Part shown: positions 1 to 8,446 of the stretch, one piece after another | Layout of the letters: every line of letters begins with the position of its first letter | Position numbering within the stretch: the stretch's first letter is position 1 | Source: Flavobacterium bernardetii | Lineage (GTDB): Bacteria; Bacteroidota; Bacteroidia; Flavobacteriales; Flavobacteriaceae | Length of the DNA stretch: 53,506 nucleotides | Assembly: GCF_011305415.1 (NCBI RefSeq) | Contig: NZ_JAANOQ010000011.1 | Location: 1-53,506 of the forward strand | Reading direction: 5' to 3' | The notes under the pieces: generated by a model | The model's database searches: none | The model's input: the letters and a program-made list of their open reading frames with translations, nothing else | What the model was told of the DNA's origin: nothing | Position numbers and translations under genes: made by a program

Positions 1-1722
1 TCCAATTCCTGTAGCTCCTGTTGTTGTATGAGTAATAGCTGTTAAAACTGTATTCACACATAAAGTAGGTGTTGAAGAAGCAGCTGTAACAGTATCTCCA
101 GGCGTAACTATAATAGTCCCAGTAGCATTAGCTGTTCCACATCCTCCAGTTAATGGAATCGTATAATTGAATGTTCCAATTGCGCTTGGAATTCCTGAAA
201 TTGTAATAACATTTCCCGACCAAGAAGCTGTAACTCCAGCTGGCAAACCAGTTGCCGCTCCAATTCCTGTTGCTCCTGTAGTAGCATGAGTAACCGTAGG
301 TACTAATGACGCACCCAAACACAAAGAAGGAGTTGTTGATGCAGCTGCTACTGTATTAGCTGAAACATGAACAACATTAAAATTAGCATATTCAGGACAA
401 GCTGCAAATATGTTAATTACTTTAGCTACAATAGGAATAGAAGAACCTAAAGCCAATGGTATAGGAGCAGTAATTGGATTGTTCTCAGCTTGCGCATCGG
501 CCATTGTATAGTAATATTGTACTTCGTGAATAGCAGGATCTTGAGTACCTAAAATAAGATTATCATATACTGTCAAATTTACAGGTGAACTACAAACATA
601 TTGGTCTCCAGGTGCTTCATTAATATCAAAACCTGTAAAATATTCTACAACAATACAATCTGTTTGTGAACAACTTCCACCACCAGTAACACTTGCACTC
701 ACACAATAAGTTCCTGGTTGACTAACAATAATTGATGGCGCATCAATATTTAAATTAGCACCGTTTAAAGTCCAAACAAAATCAAAATTAGCTGCATTTA
801 ATCCTGTATTTAAAGCTCTAGTTTCACCTGGACAAATAGCTTGACCGTTAGAAACTAACATATCTTGAGTATAAGCACCTCCTAAACCAATAGGATAAGT
901 TAAATTAGCAACTCCAACATTAAAACTTCCACCTTCTATAAAAACAGCAGAATCAAAAGCAGTATCATTATAATCTCCAATAACTAATTTTATAGTATAA
1001 TTATGATTAGGAATAACTGTTGCAGACGCTGTCATCGGAACAGTATACCCCATCATGTTCATTGCAGTATTTGCAGCTGGAAGACTTGGAGAATAAACAT
1101 CAAAAAAAGCAGGGTTTACAGATGGACACCCACCATTATGAGTATTATTTCTAATATTTGTAACAGAAACTGGTGTACTTGTTCCTGGTATTACAGCTAA
1201 ATTCTGAGGTGGAGTTCCTGCAGTAATATCAGTTAAAATGAATGCAAATACATCACCAAAAGTACATTGATAAGTACCATATTCATTTGATGCAAAAACG
1301 AAATTAAAACTAAAATTATCTGTGAAAGGAGTAAAATTAAATTTGACAAACGAAGCATCATTAATACTACCAGTATTTCCGTTTGCTTGACTTATAGCAA
1401 GAAGTTCTGCGTCTCCAGTTCCAGAACAAACACTACTCATATTTGAACCTGTGAAACTTCCAGAAGAATTAATAGCATTTCCACATCTAATAATAACACC
1501 ATCTTGAAAAGCAAAACCTGAAGATGGGCCACCATAAGAGAAATACCCTACTCCACAATTTCCTTGTGTAAGAAAGTTACTAACTTGAGCACATGGTGAA
1601 TCAATTAATACGTTCTGAATTAACTGAGGCACAGTGTAAGATGTAGTATTTACATTTATTGATTGTGAAAATAACATTCCACTTAAAAACAATAAAATAA
1701 CCGATAAAGTAATTTTTTTCAT
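1..1722 (-). CDS. Choice-of-anchor L domain surface protein with Ig-like repeats (partial, C-terminus beyond the window)
   Basis: An uninterrupted frame of 574 codons runs from the ATG at 1722 off the left edge. The first 20 residues are a signal peptide (MKKITLSVILLFLSGMLFSQ). Residues about 25-250 match the choice-of-anchor L module: VQNVLIDSPCAQVSNF, then a DGVIIRCGNA-type turn, then FNFVFASNEYGTYQCTFGDVFAFIL. After it come a PKD/Ig-like part and, from about residue 455, Cys-containing Ig-like repeats of about 85 residues (ATGIG, LPAGV, SGIP, GGCGTANATGTI). A second copy begins before the edge. Such proteins are usually exported by type IX secretion, whose signal would lie in the missing C-terminus. 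The adhesin role is inferred. The family call is fairly sure; the full length is unknown. Confidence 0.85.
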   Translation of the reverse strand, partial: MKKITLSVILLFLSGMLFSQSINVNTTSYTVPQLIQNVLIDSPCAQVSNFLTQGNCGVGYFSYGGPSSGFAFQDGVIIRCGNAINSSGSFTGSNMSSVCSGTGDAELLAISQANGNTGSINDASFVKFNFTPFTDNFSFNFVFASNEYGTYQCTFGDVFAFILTDITAGTPPQNLAVIPGTSTPVSVTNIRNNTHNGGCPSVNPAFFDVYSPSLPAANTAMNMMGYTVPMTASATVIPNHNYTIKLVIGDYNDTAFDSAVFIEGGSFNVGVANLTYPIGLGGAYTQDMLVSNGQAICPGETRALNTGLNAANFDFVWTLNGANLNIDAPSIIVSQPGTYCVSASVTGGGSCSQTDCIVVEYFTGFDINEAPGDQYVCSSPVNLTVYDNLILGTQDPAIHEVQYYYTMADAQAENNPITAPIPLALGSSIPIVAKVINIFAACPEYANFNVVHVSANTVAAASTTPSLCLGASLVPTVTHATTGATGIGAATGLPAGVTASWSGNVITISGIPSAIGTFNYTIPLTGGCGTANATGTIIVTPGDTVTAASSTPTLCVNTVLTAITHTTTGATGIG

Positions 1723-1751
1723 TTTTTTTGTATATATTTAGTAGTTGTTTG

Positions 1752-1791
1752 ATATTGTGTTAACTAATTTAATATTGTGTTAACAAATTTA
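1752..1791. repeat. Two tandem copies of a 20-bp unit upstream of the adhesin
   Basis: ATATTGTGTTAACTAATTTA at 1752-1771 is followed directly by the same unit with one change (T to A) at 1772-1791. Each copy carries the palindrome GTTAAC. The pair lies in the divergent spacer between the adhesin start (1722) and the nfu gene (1855). On the minus strand the second copy contains TAAATTTG, which fits the -7 motif, so the unit may be an operator or part of the adhesin promoter. Function is inferred. Confidence 0.5.
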
Positions 1792-1830
1792 TAATGTTCA
1801 AATATATAACTTTACTTAATGTAATGTTTG

Positions 1831-1838
1831 TATCTTTG
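1831..1838 (+). promoter_or_regulatory. Promoter -7 element of the nfu gene
   Basis: TATCTTTG matches the Bacteroidota -7 consensus TAnnTTTG and lies 16 bases before the ATG at 1855. It argues against a more upstream start in the same frame at 1828. No clear -33 TTG is visible at the usual distance. Confidence 0.6.
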
Positions 1839-1854
1839 CAAAAAAAGTAATAAA

Positions 1855-2751
1855 ATGGGCAAAATTTCTATAAAAATCACAAATAATATATCAATTGTTA
1901 AATTTGAACTTGAGGAGTTTATCACTAGAAATCAAAACTTTGAGTTTAAAAATATTGATGAAACTGCTAACTCACCATTAGCGAAACAATTATTCTACCT
2001 ACCGTTTGTAAAATCAGTATATATTTCGGGAAATTTCATTGCAGTTGAAAAATTTTCAATTGTGGAATGGGAAAATGTTCAAGATGATGTAGCGCAGCAA
2101 ATTGAAGATTTTATTGAAAAAGGCGGGAAAATTATTTTGGAAGAAACTTCAACAAAGAAAAACCCAATCACAATTTACGCAGAATCTACACCAAATCCTG
2201 CAGTTACGAAGTTTGTTGCGAATAAAAAACTAACAAACACAGCCGTGGAATGCAAAAATATTGATGAAACTAAAGCTTCACCATTAGCTAAAGATTTATT
2301 TAGTTTTCCATTCGTGAAAGAAGTATTTATCGATGAGAATTACATTTCTATTACGAAATATGACATTGCAGAATGGAACGAAATTACATTAGAATTACGT
2401 ACATTTTTAAAACAATATTTAGAACAAACCGATGTAGTTGTAGACGAAAGTTTAATCGAAAAAACAGATAACTTCAAAATTAAACAAGAGGAATTTTTTG
2501 ATAATTTAGATGTAACTTCTCAAGAAATCATCAATATCTTAGAAGAATATGTGAAACCAGCAGTTCAAAGTGACGGTGGGAACATTACATTTAATTCATA
2601 TGACGAAACTACAAATGTGGTAAAAGTAACTTTACAAGGTGCTTGTAGCGGTTGTCCTTCATCAACATTTACCTTGAAAAACGGTATTGAAAACATGTTA
2701 CGTGATATGTTAAAAAACAACACTATTATAGTTGAAGCTATGAATGGTTAA
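1855..2751 (+). CDS. NifU/Nfu-type Fe-S cluster carrier with two Nfu N-terminal domains
   Basis: 298 residues. Two Nfu_N-type domains lie in tandem (about 10-85 and 110-190). They share the motifs KNIDET-SPLAK and PFVK-V-I, and only the second keeps the AESTPNPAVTKFV opening. The C-terminal NifU-like domain (about 225-298) has the CSGC cluster-binding motif at Cys264 and Cys267, preceded by VKPAVQSDGGN. The protein is expected to receive or carry Fe-S clusters to cytosolic apoproteins. The start at 1855 is chosen because the -7 promoter element covers the earlier in-frame start. The gene stands alone, with its own promoter and a terminator after it. Length and layout are normal for Bacteroidota. 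Confidence 0.9.
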   Translation: MGKISIKITNNISIVKFELEEFITRNQNFEFKNIDETANSPLAKQLFYLPFVKSVYISGNFIAVEKFSIVEWENVQDDVAQQIEDFIEKGGKIILEETSTKKNPITIYAESTPNPAVTKFVANKKLTNTAVECKNIDETKASPLAKDLFSFPFVKEVFIDENYISITKYDIAEWNEITLELRTFLKQYLEQTDVVVDESLIEKTDNFKIKQEEFFDNLDVTSQEIINILEEYVKPAVQSDGGNITFNSYDETTNVVKVTLQGACSGCPSSTFTLKNGIENMLRDMLKNNTIIVEAMNG

Positions 2752-2787
2752 TAAATTTAAGATAAATTAAATCAATAAAAAATAGTT

Positions 2788-2817
2788 AAAAAGCGTTCTA
2801 ATTATAGAGCGCTTTTT
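2788..2817 (+). terminator. Rho-independent terminator after the nfu gene
   Basis: Arms AAAAAGCGTTCTA (2788-2800) and TAGAGCGCTTTTT (2805-2817) pair over 13 bases with one G-T pair and an ATTA loop. More T residues follow. Confidence 0.8.
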
Positions 2818-2825
2818 TATTTTTG
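2818..2825 (+). promoter_or_regulatory. Promoter -7 element of the MscS gene
   Basis: TATTTTTG fits TAnnTTTG and lies 13 bases before the ATG at 2839, directly against the nfu terminator. No -33 element is apparent. Confidence 0.5.
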
Positions 2826-2838
2826 CAAAAAAAATATA

Positions 2839-3600
2839 ATGGAATTTCAAACCTACTTAAATACTATAAAAGATCTAATTTTTGATTATTCTCCTAAAGT
2901 AGCAGTTGCCTTACTTATTTTATTTGGCGGATTATGGCTTACGAGTTTTATAACCAAAACGGCCAAAAAATTAATGACCAAAAGAAACGTTGAAATTACG
3001 TTAACCAATTTTTTAGGTAATATTATTTTTTGGACCTTAAGAACCATGCTTTTCATCACTGTAATTTCTAAATTAGGTGTAGAAACTTCTTCTTTTGTTG
3101 CTATTTTAGGGGCGGCTGGTTTAGCTGTTGGTTTATCTTTACAAGGTTCGTTATCTAATTTTGCGGGAGGAATTCTAATTATTTTATTCAAACCCTTTCG
3201 AGTTGGCGATACCATTGAAGTCCAAGGCGAACAAGGAAGTGTTGCCGAAATTTTAATTTTTTCAACCAAAATGATTACTTCAAACAATCAAGTAGTTTAT
3301 ATTCCGAACGGGATGTTATCTAACGGAAAAATAAAAAATCACAGTCAGCTAAGTACAAGACGTGTTGATATTGATATTATTACGAACTATAAGTCTGATG
3401 TTACAGATATTAAAAACAAAATTGCAGCAATTATCAATCAACATCCATTGATTTTAAAAGAACCAAAAACAGATGTTTTTATCAATAATTTCACAGAAAC
3501 ATCAATTCATTTTAGCGCAAGAGTTTGGACAGAAAACGCCCATCACATGCAAGTGAAATCAGATATTTTAGAACAATGCAAGGATTTGGTGAGAATTTAG
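2839..3600 (+). CDS. Small-conductance mechanosensitive channel (MscS family), C-terminus probably shortened
   Basis: 253 residues. Three membrane helices lie at about 18-40, 60-80 and 88-118. The last is the Gly/Ala-rich pore helix (AILGAAGLAVGLSLQGSLSNFAGGI). The beta domain follows (FRVGDTIEVQGEQGSV, then VYIPNGMLSNGKIKN), then an alpha/beta domain. The channel opens under membrane tension to release osmolytes. The protein ends at LEQCKDLVRI, whereas relatives usually go on for about 20 residues to a GI-IPFPQ-DVH end. That end is not found in the other two frames. The stop lies 17 bases before the left inverted repeat of the DUF559 cassette, so insertion of the cassette may have removed the tail (inference). 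The gene is probably still functional. Confidence 0.88.
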   Translation: MEFQTYLNTIKDLIFDYSPKVAVALLILFGGLWLTSFITKTAKKLMTKRNVEITLTNFLGNIIFWTLRTMLFITVISKLGVETSSFVAILGAAGLAVGLSLQGSLSNFAGGILIILFKPFRVGDTIEVQGEQGSVAEILIFSTKMITSNNQVVYIPNGMLSNGKIKNHSQLSTRRVDIDIITNYKSDVTDIKNKIAAIINQHPLILKEPKTDVFINNFTETSIHFSARVWTENAHHMQVKSDILEQCKDLVRI

Positions 3601-3617
3601 ATTTAGGCACATTTTAA

Positions 3618-3655
3618 TTCCCCTCTTCTAGAGGGGTGGCCGTAGTTCGGGGTGT
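3618..3655 (+). repeat. Left inverted repeat of the DUF559 cassette
   Basis: The palindromic part CCCCTCTTCTAGAGGGG is followed by TGGCCGTAGTTCGGGGTGT. The reverse complement of 4087-4122 has the same layout with a few changes. Confidence 0.75.
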
Positions 3656-4067
3656 CAAACTTTATATTCTTGAATAATATAATTTTCCAATTCTATCATT
3701 ATATTTTCTAAATCGTGTAATACTCGAAGTTTTGAAATTCTATAAATTCTGATACCAATAGAAATCATAAACTCATCTCTTTTGGAGTCATAATCTTCTT
3801 TTTCATTATGACTTTCGCCATCAATTTCAATTACAAGTCCTAAACTTTTCACATAAAAATCTACAATACAATTGCCAATTACTCTTTGTCTATCAAAATC
3901 TAATTGCCAAAATTCTTTGTTTCTTACTTGTTTCCAAAACACGACTTCTGCAAAATTACCAGCTTTCTTAAGGCTTTTGCTCTGTCTTTTAATGCAGAAT
4001 TATATGGTAGATTAAGAATGTAGTTTGCTTTGAGAGGATTACCTTTTATAGTTAGAGATTCTGTCAT
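3655..4067 (-). pseudogene. DUF559 (Vsr-like endonuclease-fold) protein, frameshifted
   Basis: Starting at the ATG at 4067, one frame reads MTESLTIKGNPLKANYILNL, continues to KDRAKALRK, then diverges and stops at 3924. Another frame, open from about 3975 to the stop at 3655, goes on with KAGNFAEVVFWKQV and then DFDRQRVIGNCIVDFYVKSL and VIEIDGESH, the DUF559 core. Joining them needs one extra A near 3971, where the sequence reads AGAAAGC. The family has an endonuclease fold related to Vsr; its role in the cell is not established. Flanking inverted repeats make it look like a small mobile cassette. The frameshift could also be an assembly error in a short A run. Confidence 0.75.
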
Positions 4068-4086
4068 ATTAGAACTTATTTTTTAC

Positions 4087-4122
4087 ACACCACCCTACGG
4101 ACACCCCTCTAAAAGAGGGGAA
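4087..4122 (-). repeat. Right inverted repeat of the DUF559 cassette
   Basis: ACACCACCCTACGGACACCC followed by CTCTAAAAGAGGGGAA is the imperfect reverse complement of 3618-3655. The CCCCTCT/AGAGGGG palindrome is kept in both ends. Confidence 0.75.
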
Positions 4123-4142
4123 GTATTGCGAAGTATTTCAGT

Positions 4143-4841
4143 TTAATATTTAATAATTTTTTCTAAAAAATTCGAATTCATCTTGGTTTCTTTTTCAATT
4201 GGAGTCAACAATAATAAATAAATTGATTTCTCTTTTTTATAGAACGAAACAATAAAAGGAACTTTTTTCTTAAAAAGAAAATTGGAACCACTAGCCTCTA
4301 CAAAAACATCTGTTGGGTTATTTATATTTTCGTATTGCAACGACATGGTAGTTAAAGGTAAGCTGTAAGATATAAAATTCTTAGTATGAACAATTTTCTT
4401 TAATTGCTTTTCATCACCTGATAAAGAAAAAAATATTTTTGAAACTGAAGATAAATTTTCGTTTCTAAACTGAATATCATAATATTTATTTGATTGTAAC
4501 TGGCAATGAGAAATGATTACATCTTGAGAAGTTGATTCATTATTAAAACTAATTATTTCATCTAATGAAATATCGTTTTTTAAATCAATTTTTGTAAAAT
4601 AAAAGTTATACTTATTATTGTATTTATACAATTTTAAAGCATTTCGTTTTTTAGATTTTATTACTGTTTCAACTTTTAACTTATTTAAAATTTCCTTTTT
4701 CAATATTAAAGAATCGTCTTTGTCAAAATTTTTCTGAGAAATATCAATTTGAGACATTGTATCATTAACATCTCTATTTATGATATAAAATATTAGTAAA
4801 AGAACAACTATACTTCCAATTATAAACTTGTACTTTCTCAT
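4143..4841 (-). CDS. Unknown membrane-anchored protein downstream of tsaB
   Basis: 232 residues, not recognised. One N-terminal helix (residues 5-22, FIIGSIVVLLLIFYIINR) follows a basic start, so the rest should face the periplasm. The remainder is Lys/Asn/Ser-rich and predicted to be mostly beta, with no cysteine pairs or catalytic motif that I can see. Its ATG overlaps the tsaB stop by four bases (ATGA), so the two are translationally coupled. This gives no direct clue to function, since tsaB works in the cytoplasm. Confidence 0.7.
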   Translation of the reverse strand: MRKYKFIIGSIVVLLLIFYIINRDVNDTMSQIDISQKNFDKDDSLILKKEILNKLKVETVIKSKKRNALKLYKYNNKYNFYFTKIDLKNDISLDEIISFNNESTSQDVIISHCQLQSNKYYDIQFRNENLSSVSKIFFSLSGDEKQLKKIVHTKNFISYSLPLTTMSLQYENINNPTDVFVEASGSNFLFKKKVPFIVSFYKKEKSIYLLLLTPIEKETKMNSNFLEKIIKY

Positions 4842-5506
4842 ATCTTCTTCGTCATCAAAACAAAATCTTTCAAATAAAAAGGTTCGAAATAAGCAACATC
4901 TTCGAATTCCTTTTTTTGGAATTTTTCAAAAGAAACTAATGCCATTTCTGTAGCCGATGGAAATTCTATTTCTGGGTAATATTGAAATTTTGCAGCTGTT
5001 AAAACGTCTTTAAATTTCATAGCGCCGTCACCAATTAAATGCATAGTTTCTGAAATATCTTGATAACTGGTTTCGTCAATAATTTCGGCTTTGGTTTCTC
5101 TGATTTTGTTGTAGTTACTATCAAAGAACGCACAAAACACTTCCATTCTACGTGCATCAATCATTGGAACAATAATTCCTTCTGTAATAGTAATTTTTCT
5201 GGCTAATAATTCTAACGTGTCAACAGCAATTAACGGAACCGACAACGCATAACACAAACCTTTAGCTGCCGAAACTCCAATTCGCAAACCGGTATAAGAA
5301 CCCGGACCTTGACTAACTGCAATCGCATCTAAATTTTGTAACTTTAAATTCGTTTCTGCAAAAAGTTCTTCAATAAAAACGTGTAGTTTTTCAGCATGAG
5401 AAAAATTTTGAGTTGCGATTTCTCTTATAGCTATAGTTATTCCGTCTTTAGCCAAAGCTATGGAACAATTTTTAGTTGCGGTTTCTATATTGAGAAGTAA
5501 TGCCAT
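4838..5506 (-). CDS. tsaB: tRNA threonylcarbamoyladenosine biosynthesis protein TsaB
   Basis: 222 residues from the ATG at 5506. The upstream in-frame part would add a non-homologous 23-residue head. It opens with LLNIETATKNCSIALAKDG, the ASKHA-type phosphate 1 loop of TsaB. The family motifs FSHAEKLHVFIEELF and VSQGPGSYTGLRIGVSAAKGLCYAL follow, and later PMIDARRMEVF. TsaB is the inactive-kinase partner that binds TsaD in forming t6A37 on ANN-decoding tRNAs, in the cytoplasm. It heads a two-gene unit with the unknown gene at 4143-4841, and a bidirectional hairpin separates it from the efflux pair upstream. Confidence 0.95.
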   Translation of the reverse strand: MALLLNIETATKNCSIALAKDGITIAIREIATQNFSHAEKLHVFIEELFAETNLKLQNLDAIAVSQGPGSYTGLRIGVSAAKGLCYALSVPLIAVDTLELLARKITITEGIIVPMIDARRMEVFCAFFDSNYNKIRETKAEIIDETSYQDISETMHLIGDGAMKFKDVLTAAKFQYYPEIEFPSATEMALVSFEKFQKKEFEDVAYFEPFYLKDFVLMTKKI

Positions 5507-5539
5507 TTTAATACTATTTAAGTGATACAAAGAAACAAA

Positions 5540-5567
5540 AAAAAGACACAATTTCTTGTGTCTTTTT
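5540..5567 (-). terminator. Terminator after the tolC-hlyD operon
   Basis: AAAAAGACACAA (5540-5551) pairs perfectly with TTGTGTCTTTTT (5556-5567) around a TTTC loop. T tracts on both strands allow action in either direction. It lies between the hlyD stop and the tsaB start. Confidence 0.8.
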
Positions 5568-5588
5568 AAAATCAAAATCTAATTATAA

Positions 5589-6914
5589 CTAACTTTTCTG
5601 TTCTTTTGCTTTTTTGTCTTTATCCGATTTGGTTTCTAATCGTACTTTATCATTTGGCATTAATTCTTTTGAAACTAAAGTATAAGGACCTGTAATAATT
5701 TCATCACCTTTTTTCAAACCTGATAAAATCTCAATGTTTGTATCATCTTGAATTCCAGTTTTCACGACTCTAATCTTAGCTTTATCGCCAACTTTAACAA
5801 AAACACATTCGAATTTGATATCTTTTTTAGGCGCTTTACCTTTTTTCTCCGCTTCTTCTTTTTCAATTTCTGCTACAATATCTTTCTTAGTTGAAGTCGT
5901 ATCATCTTTGATTACAATAGCACTAATTGGCACCGCTAAAACATTAGTACTTCTTTTTGTTTCAATATCAACTGTAGCCGTCATTCCTGGACGGAAAGGT
6001 GAATAACTCACTGGTTTTCCTTCTAATAAATCTTGGTACGATTCTTTAACTAATCTCACTTTAACTTTAAAATTAGTTACTTGATCTGCTGTTAAACCTG
6101 TTGTTGCCGAGTTAGAAATACTAGTTACCACTCCATCAAATTTTCTTTTTAAATACGCATCCACTTCAATTTTAGCCGAATCACCAATGCTTACTTTTAC
6201 AATATCATTTTCATTTACGTCTACTTCAACTTCCATGTTATTTAAGTTGGCAATACGCATCATTTCAGTTCCAGCCATTTGTTGTTGCCCTAAAACTCTT
6301 TCACCTAATTCGATATCTAATTTAGAGATTGTTCCATCTGCTGGCGCGAAAATAGTTGTTCTTTTTAAGTTATCGCTAGCTTCTGTTACGTTTGCCGAAG
6401 CCGATTTCATTTGATAATATGCCGATTGTTTACTAGCCACAGCTACTTCATAAGCAGAAACAATTCTGTCCCATTCTGAACGAGAAATTACACCTTTATC
6501 ATATAGTTTTTTATTTCTATCGTAATTCGCTTTTGCTTCTTTAACTTGAGCATCGGCTTGACTTACACCTGCTTTTGAAGTTGACAACGATGCCACAGTT
6601 CTATCTACACCAGAAGTATAAATATCTGGATTAATTTTCACTAACAATTGTCCTTTTTTAACTTCTTGACCTTCTTTTACATTTAAAGCAATAACTTCAC
6701 CTGAAACTTCTGGCATAATTTTAATTTCAATTTCTGGTTGAATTTTACCAGTAGCAGAAACCGTCTCAACAACTGTCATTGTTTGCGCTTTAGAAACTTC
6801 AACAACTTTACCGTCATCGTTACTTCCAATTTTTCCAGATTTTTTCAGAACAATTAATAGTGCAATTACTGCAACTACACTTCCTAAAATGATAAATAAT
6901 TTTTTTCTTGACAT
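5589..6914 (-). CDS. Periplasmic adaptor subunit of an efflux pump (HlyD/MacA type)
   Basis: 441 residues. An N-terminal helix (5-22, LFIILGSVVAVIALLIVLKK) anchors it in the inner membrane. Then come a lipoyl/barrel-sandwich half (VSATGKIQPEIEIKIMPEVS, KEGQEVKKGQLLVKINPDIY), a helical hairpin (about 105-175), the second lipoyl half (TIFAPADGTISKLDIELGERV) and beta-barrel and membrane-proximal domains. A Lys/Glu-rich insert lies at about 341-363 (DIVAEIEKEEAEKKGKAPKK). It would bridge an inner-membrane transporter and the TolC-like protein encoded four bases upstream. No ABC or RND permease gene is present nearby, so the partner is elsewhere. The Lys-rich tail may be cytosolically irrelevant and variable. 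Confidence 0.9.
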   Translation of the reverse strand: MSRKKLFIILGSVVAVIALLIVLKKSGKIGSNDDGKVVEVSKAQTMTVVETVSATGKIQPEIEIKIMPEVSGEVIALNVKEGQEVKKGQLLVKINPDIYTSGVDRTVASLSTSKAGVSQADAQVKEAKANYDRNKKLYDKGVISRSEWDRIVSAYEVAVASKQSAYYQMKSASANVTEASDNLKRTTIFAPADGTISKLDIELGERVLGQQQMAGTEMMRIANLNNMEVEVDVNENDIVKVSIGDSAKIEVDAYLKRKFDGVVTSISNSATTGLTADQVTNFKVKVRLVKESYQDLLEGKPVSYSPFRPGMTATVDIETKRSTNVLAVPISAIVIKDDTTSTKKDIVAEIEKEEAEKKGKAPKKDIKFECVFVKVGDKAKIRVVKTGIQDDTNIEILSGLKKGDEIITGPYTLVSKELMPNDKVRLETKSDKDKKAKEQKS

Positions 6915-6918
6915 GGCT

Positions 6919-8286
6919 TTATTGTTTTTCTATAAGTGGAATTCCGAAATAAAATTCTAAAATTTTGATTCTAAAAATATAATCGTACTTGGTTCTTAAT
7001 ACTTCTGATTGTGCATTTACGAATGCGGTTTGAGATTGGTTGTAATCGAAAATATTCATCATACCAATTTCGTATCTGTCTTTCGCATATTGCATGGCTA
7101 ATTCACGAGCTTTTTCAATTTGTAAAGCAGCTTCATAACTTTCTTTAGCTGCTTTTGTATCGGTATAAGCTGTAAAAACATTACGTTCTACCTCTAATTC
7201 TTGTTGTGAAACATTTAGTTTTACTTTTTCGTAATTGACTTTATTTCTTTGTACATTGTTTCGAGTTGCAAATCCATTAAAAATTGGAATATTCATTTGA
7301 ACACCAATATTTTGTCCGAAATTATTTTCGAATTGTTGAAAAAACGGACTCGCTCTATTGTAATCAATTGCTCCAGTAGATTGATTCAAATAAGGAATTT
7401 TATTATAACTAATATTTGAATTCAAACCATAATTCACACTAAGTGTAGGTTGAAAAGCACCTTTAGCAATTTGAATATCTTTGTTAGCGATTTCTAAATT
7501 GGCTTTGGCCAGTTTTAATTCTGTTCTACTCTCTTTTGCTTTAGCAATAACTGCATCTGGTGTTTCACTTAAAATAGTGGACAACATAGTCGGCATATCT
7601 TCATCCGAAACATCAAAATTTTGAAAATCTTGAATTTGAAGCAATTGCGCTAAACTTAATTTTGACAACATTAAAGCATTTTCAGCAACAATTACACGTT
7701 GCTTTCCAGAAGCCATAGTTGCTTGAATATCTAATAAATCGCCTTTAGGCACATTTCCAGCTTCTACCAATTGAACGGTTCTGTTATATTGCTTAGTATC
7801 CAATAAATTTTGTACAGTTTGCACTTTCAAATTTTCTTTATTGAACAAAATTTGCAAATAGGCATTCGCTACATTTAAGGCAACATCTTCTTGCATTTTT
7901 GTCAATTGATATTGAGAAGCAATAATGGATAAATTCGCTTTTCTTAACTGATTCACATTTTGCAACCCTTTATACACATCAAAACCACCGTTTAAACCAA
8001 AACTAGAAAACTGATTGGTTTGATTGGTTCTATCGTTGGTAATTGGATTAATACTAAATCCGAAATTCCATCCATGGGAAGCACTTCCGTTTAAACTTGG
8101 TAGAAAATTACCAATCGCATCTTTTTTAGAAATGGCGGTGGTTTGTAAATCTAATTCCGATTGCTTTATGGAAATATTATTTTTAATGGCGTGATTGATG
8201 CATTCTTTTAAGGTCCATTTTTTTTCTTGGGCAAAAGACGCAACACTCACAAAAAATAATACAAATACTAGTTGTACTGACTTCAT
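6919..8286 (-). CDS. TolC family outer membrane efflux protein
   Basis: 455 residues from the ATG at 8286, which opens a clean signal peptide (MKSVQLVFVLFFVSVASFAQ). The frame stays open for 38 more codons upstream, but these do not resemble an export signal. The mature start WTLKECINHAIKNNISIKQS is the typical TolC opening. Two repeats of long coiled-coil helices alternate with beta-strand pairs, as in LQNVNQLRKANLSIIASQYQ and the TNRNNVQRNKVNYEKVKLN-like second half. It forms the trimeric channel through the outer membrane for the adaptor encoded directly downstream; the two genes form an operon. Confidence 0.92.
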   Translation of the reverse strand: MKSVQLVFVLFFVSVASFAQEKKWTLKECINHAIKNNISIKQSELDLQTTAISKKDAIGNFLPSLNGSASHGWNFGFSINPITNDRTNQTNQFSSFGLNGGFDVYKGLQNVNQLRKANLSIIASQYQLTKMQEDVALNVANAYLQILFNKENLKVQTVQNLLDTKQYNRTVQLVEAGNVPKGDLLDIQATMASGKQRVIVAENALMLSKLSLAQLLQIQDFQNFDVSDEDMPTMLSTILSETPDAVIAKAKESRTELKLAKANLEIANKDIQIAKGAFQPTLSVNYGLNSNISYNKIPYLNQSTGAIDYNRASPFFQQFENNFGQNIGVQMNIPIFNGFATRNNVQRNKVNYEKVKLNVSQQELEVERNVFTAYTDTKAAKESYEAALQIEKARELAMQYAKDRYEIGMMNIFDYNQSQTAFVNAQSEVLRTKYDYIFRIKILEFYFGIPLIEKQ

Positions 8287-8446
8287 TATTATAATTGTTT
8301 TCCTATTTGACCAATTTTTGAAAAAAATGTTACACTTTACAATTAAAATTTTACTTTTATGCCTGAAAAACGCTAAATCAGAAGATTTTTTAAAAAACAA
8401 TATTTTGAATTTCTTGGCGTTGTCATCATAATATATTTATAATAAC

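Noticed and set aside
1828..1854. Nine extra codons before the Nfu-type protein
   Set aside because: The proposed start falls at or before the -7 promoter motif TATCTTTG, so it would not be in the transcript.
2886..3287. Minus-strand frame of 133 codons inside mscS
   Set aside because: It lies wholly opposite a well-recognised gene and shows no protein-family features; it is a shadow frame.
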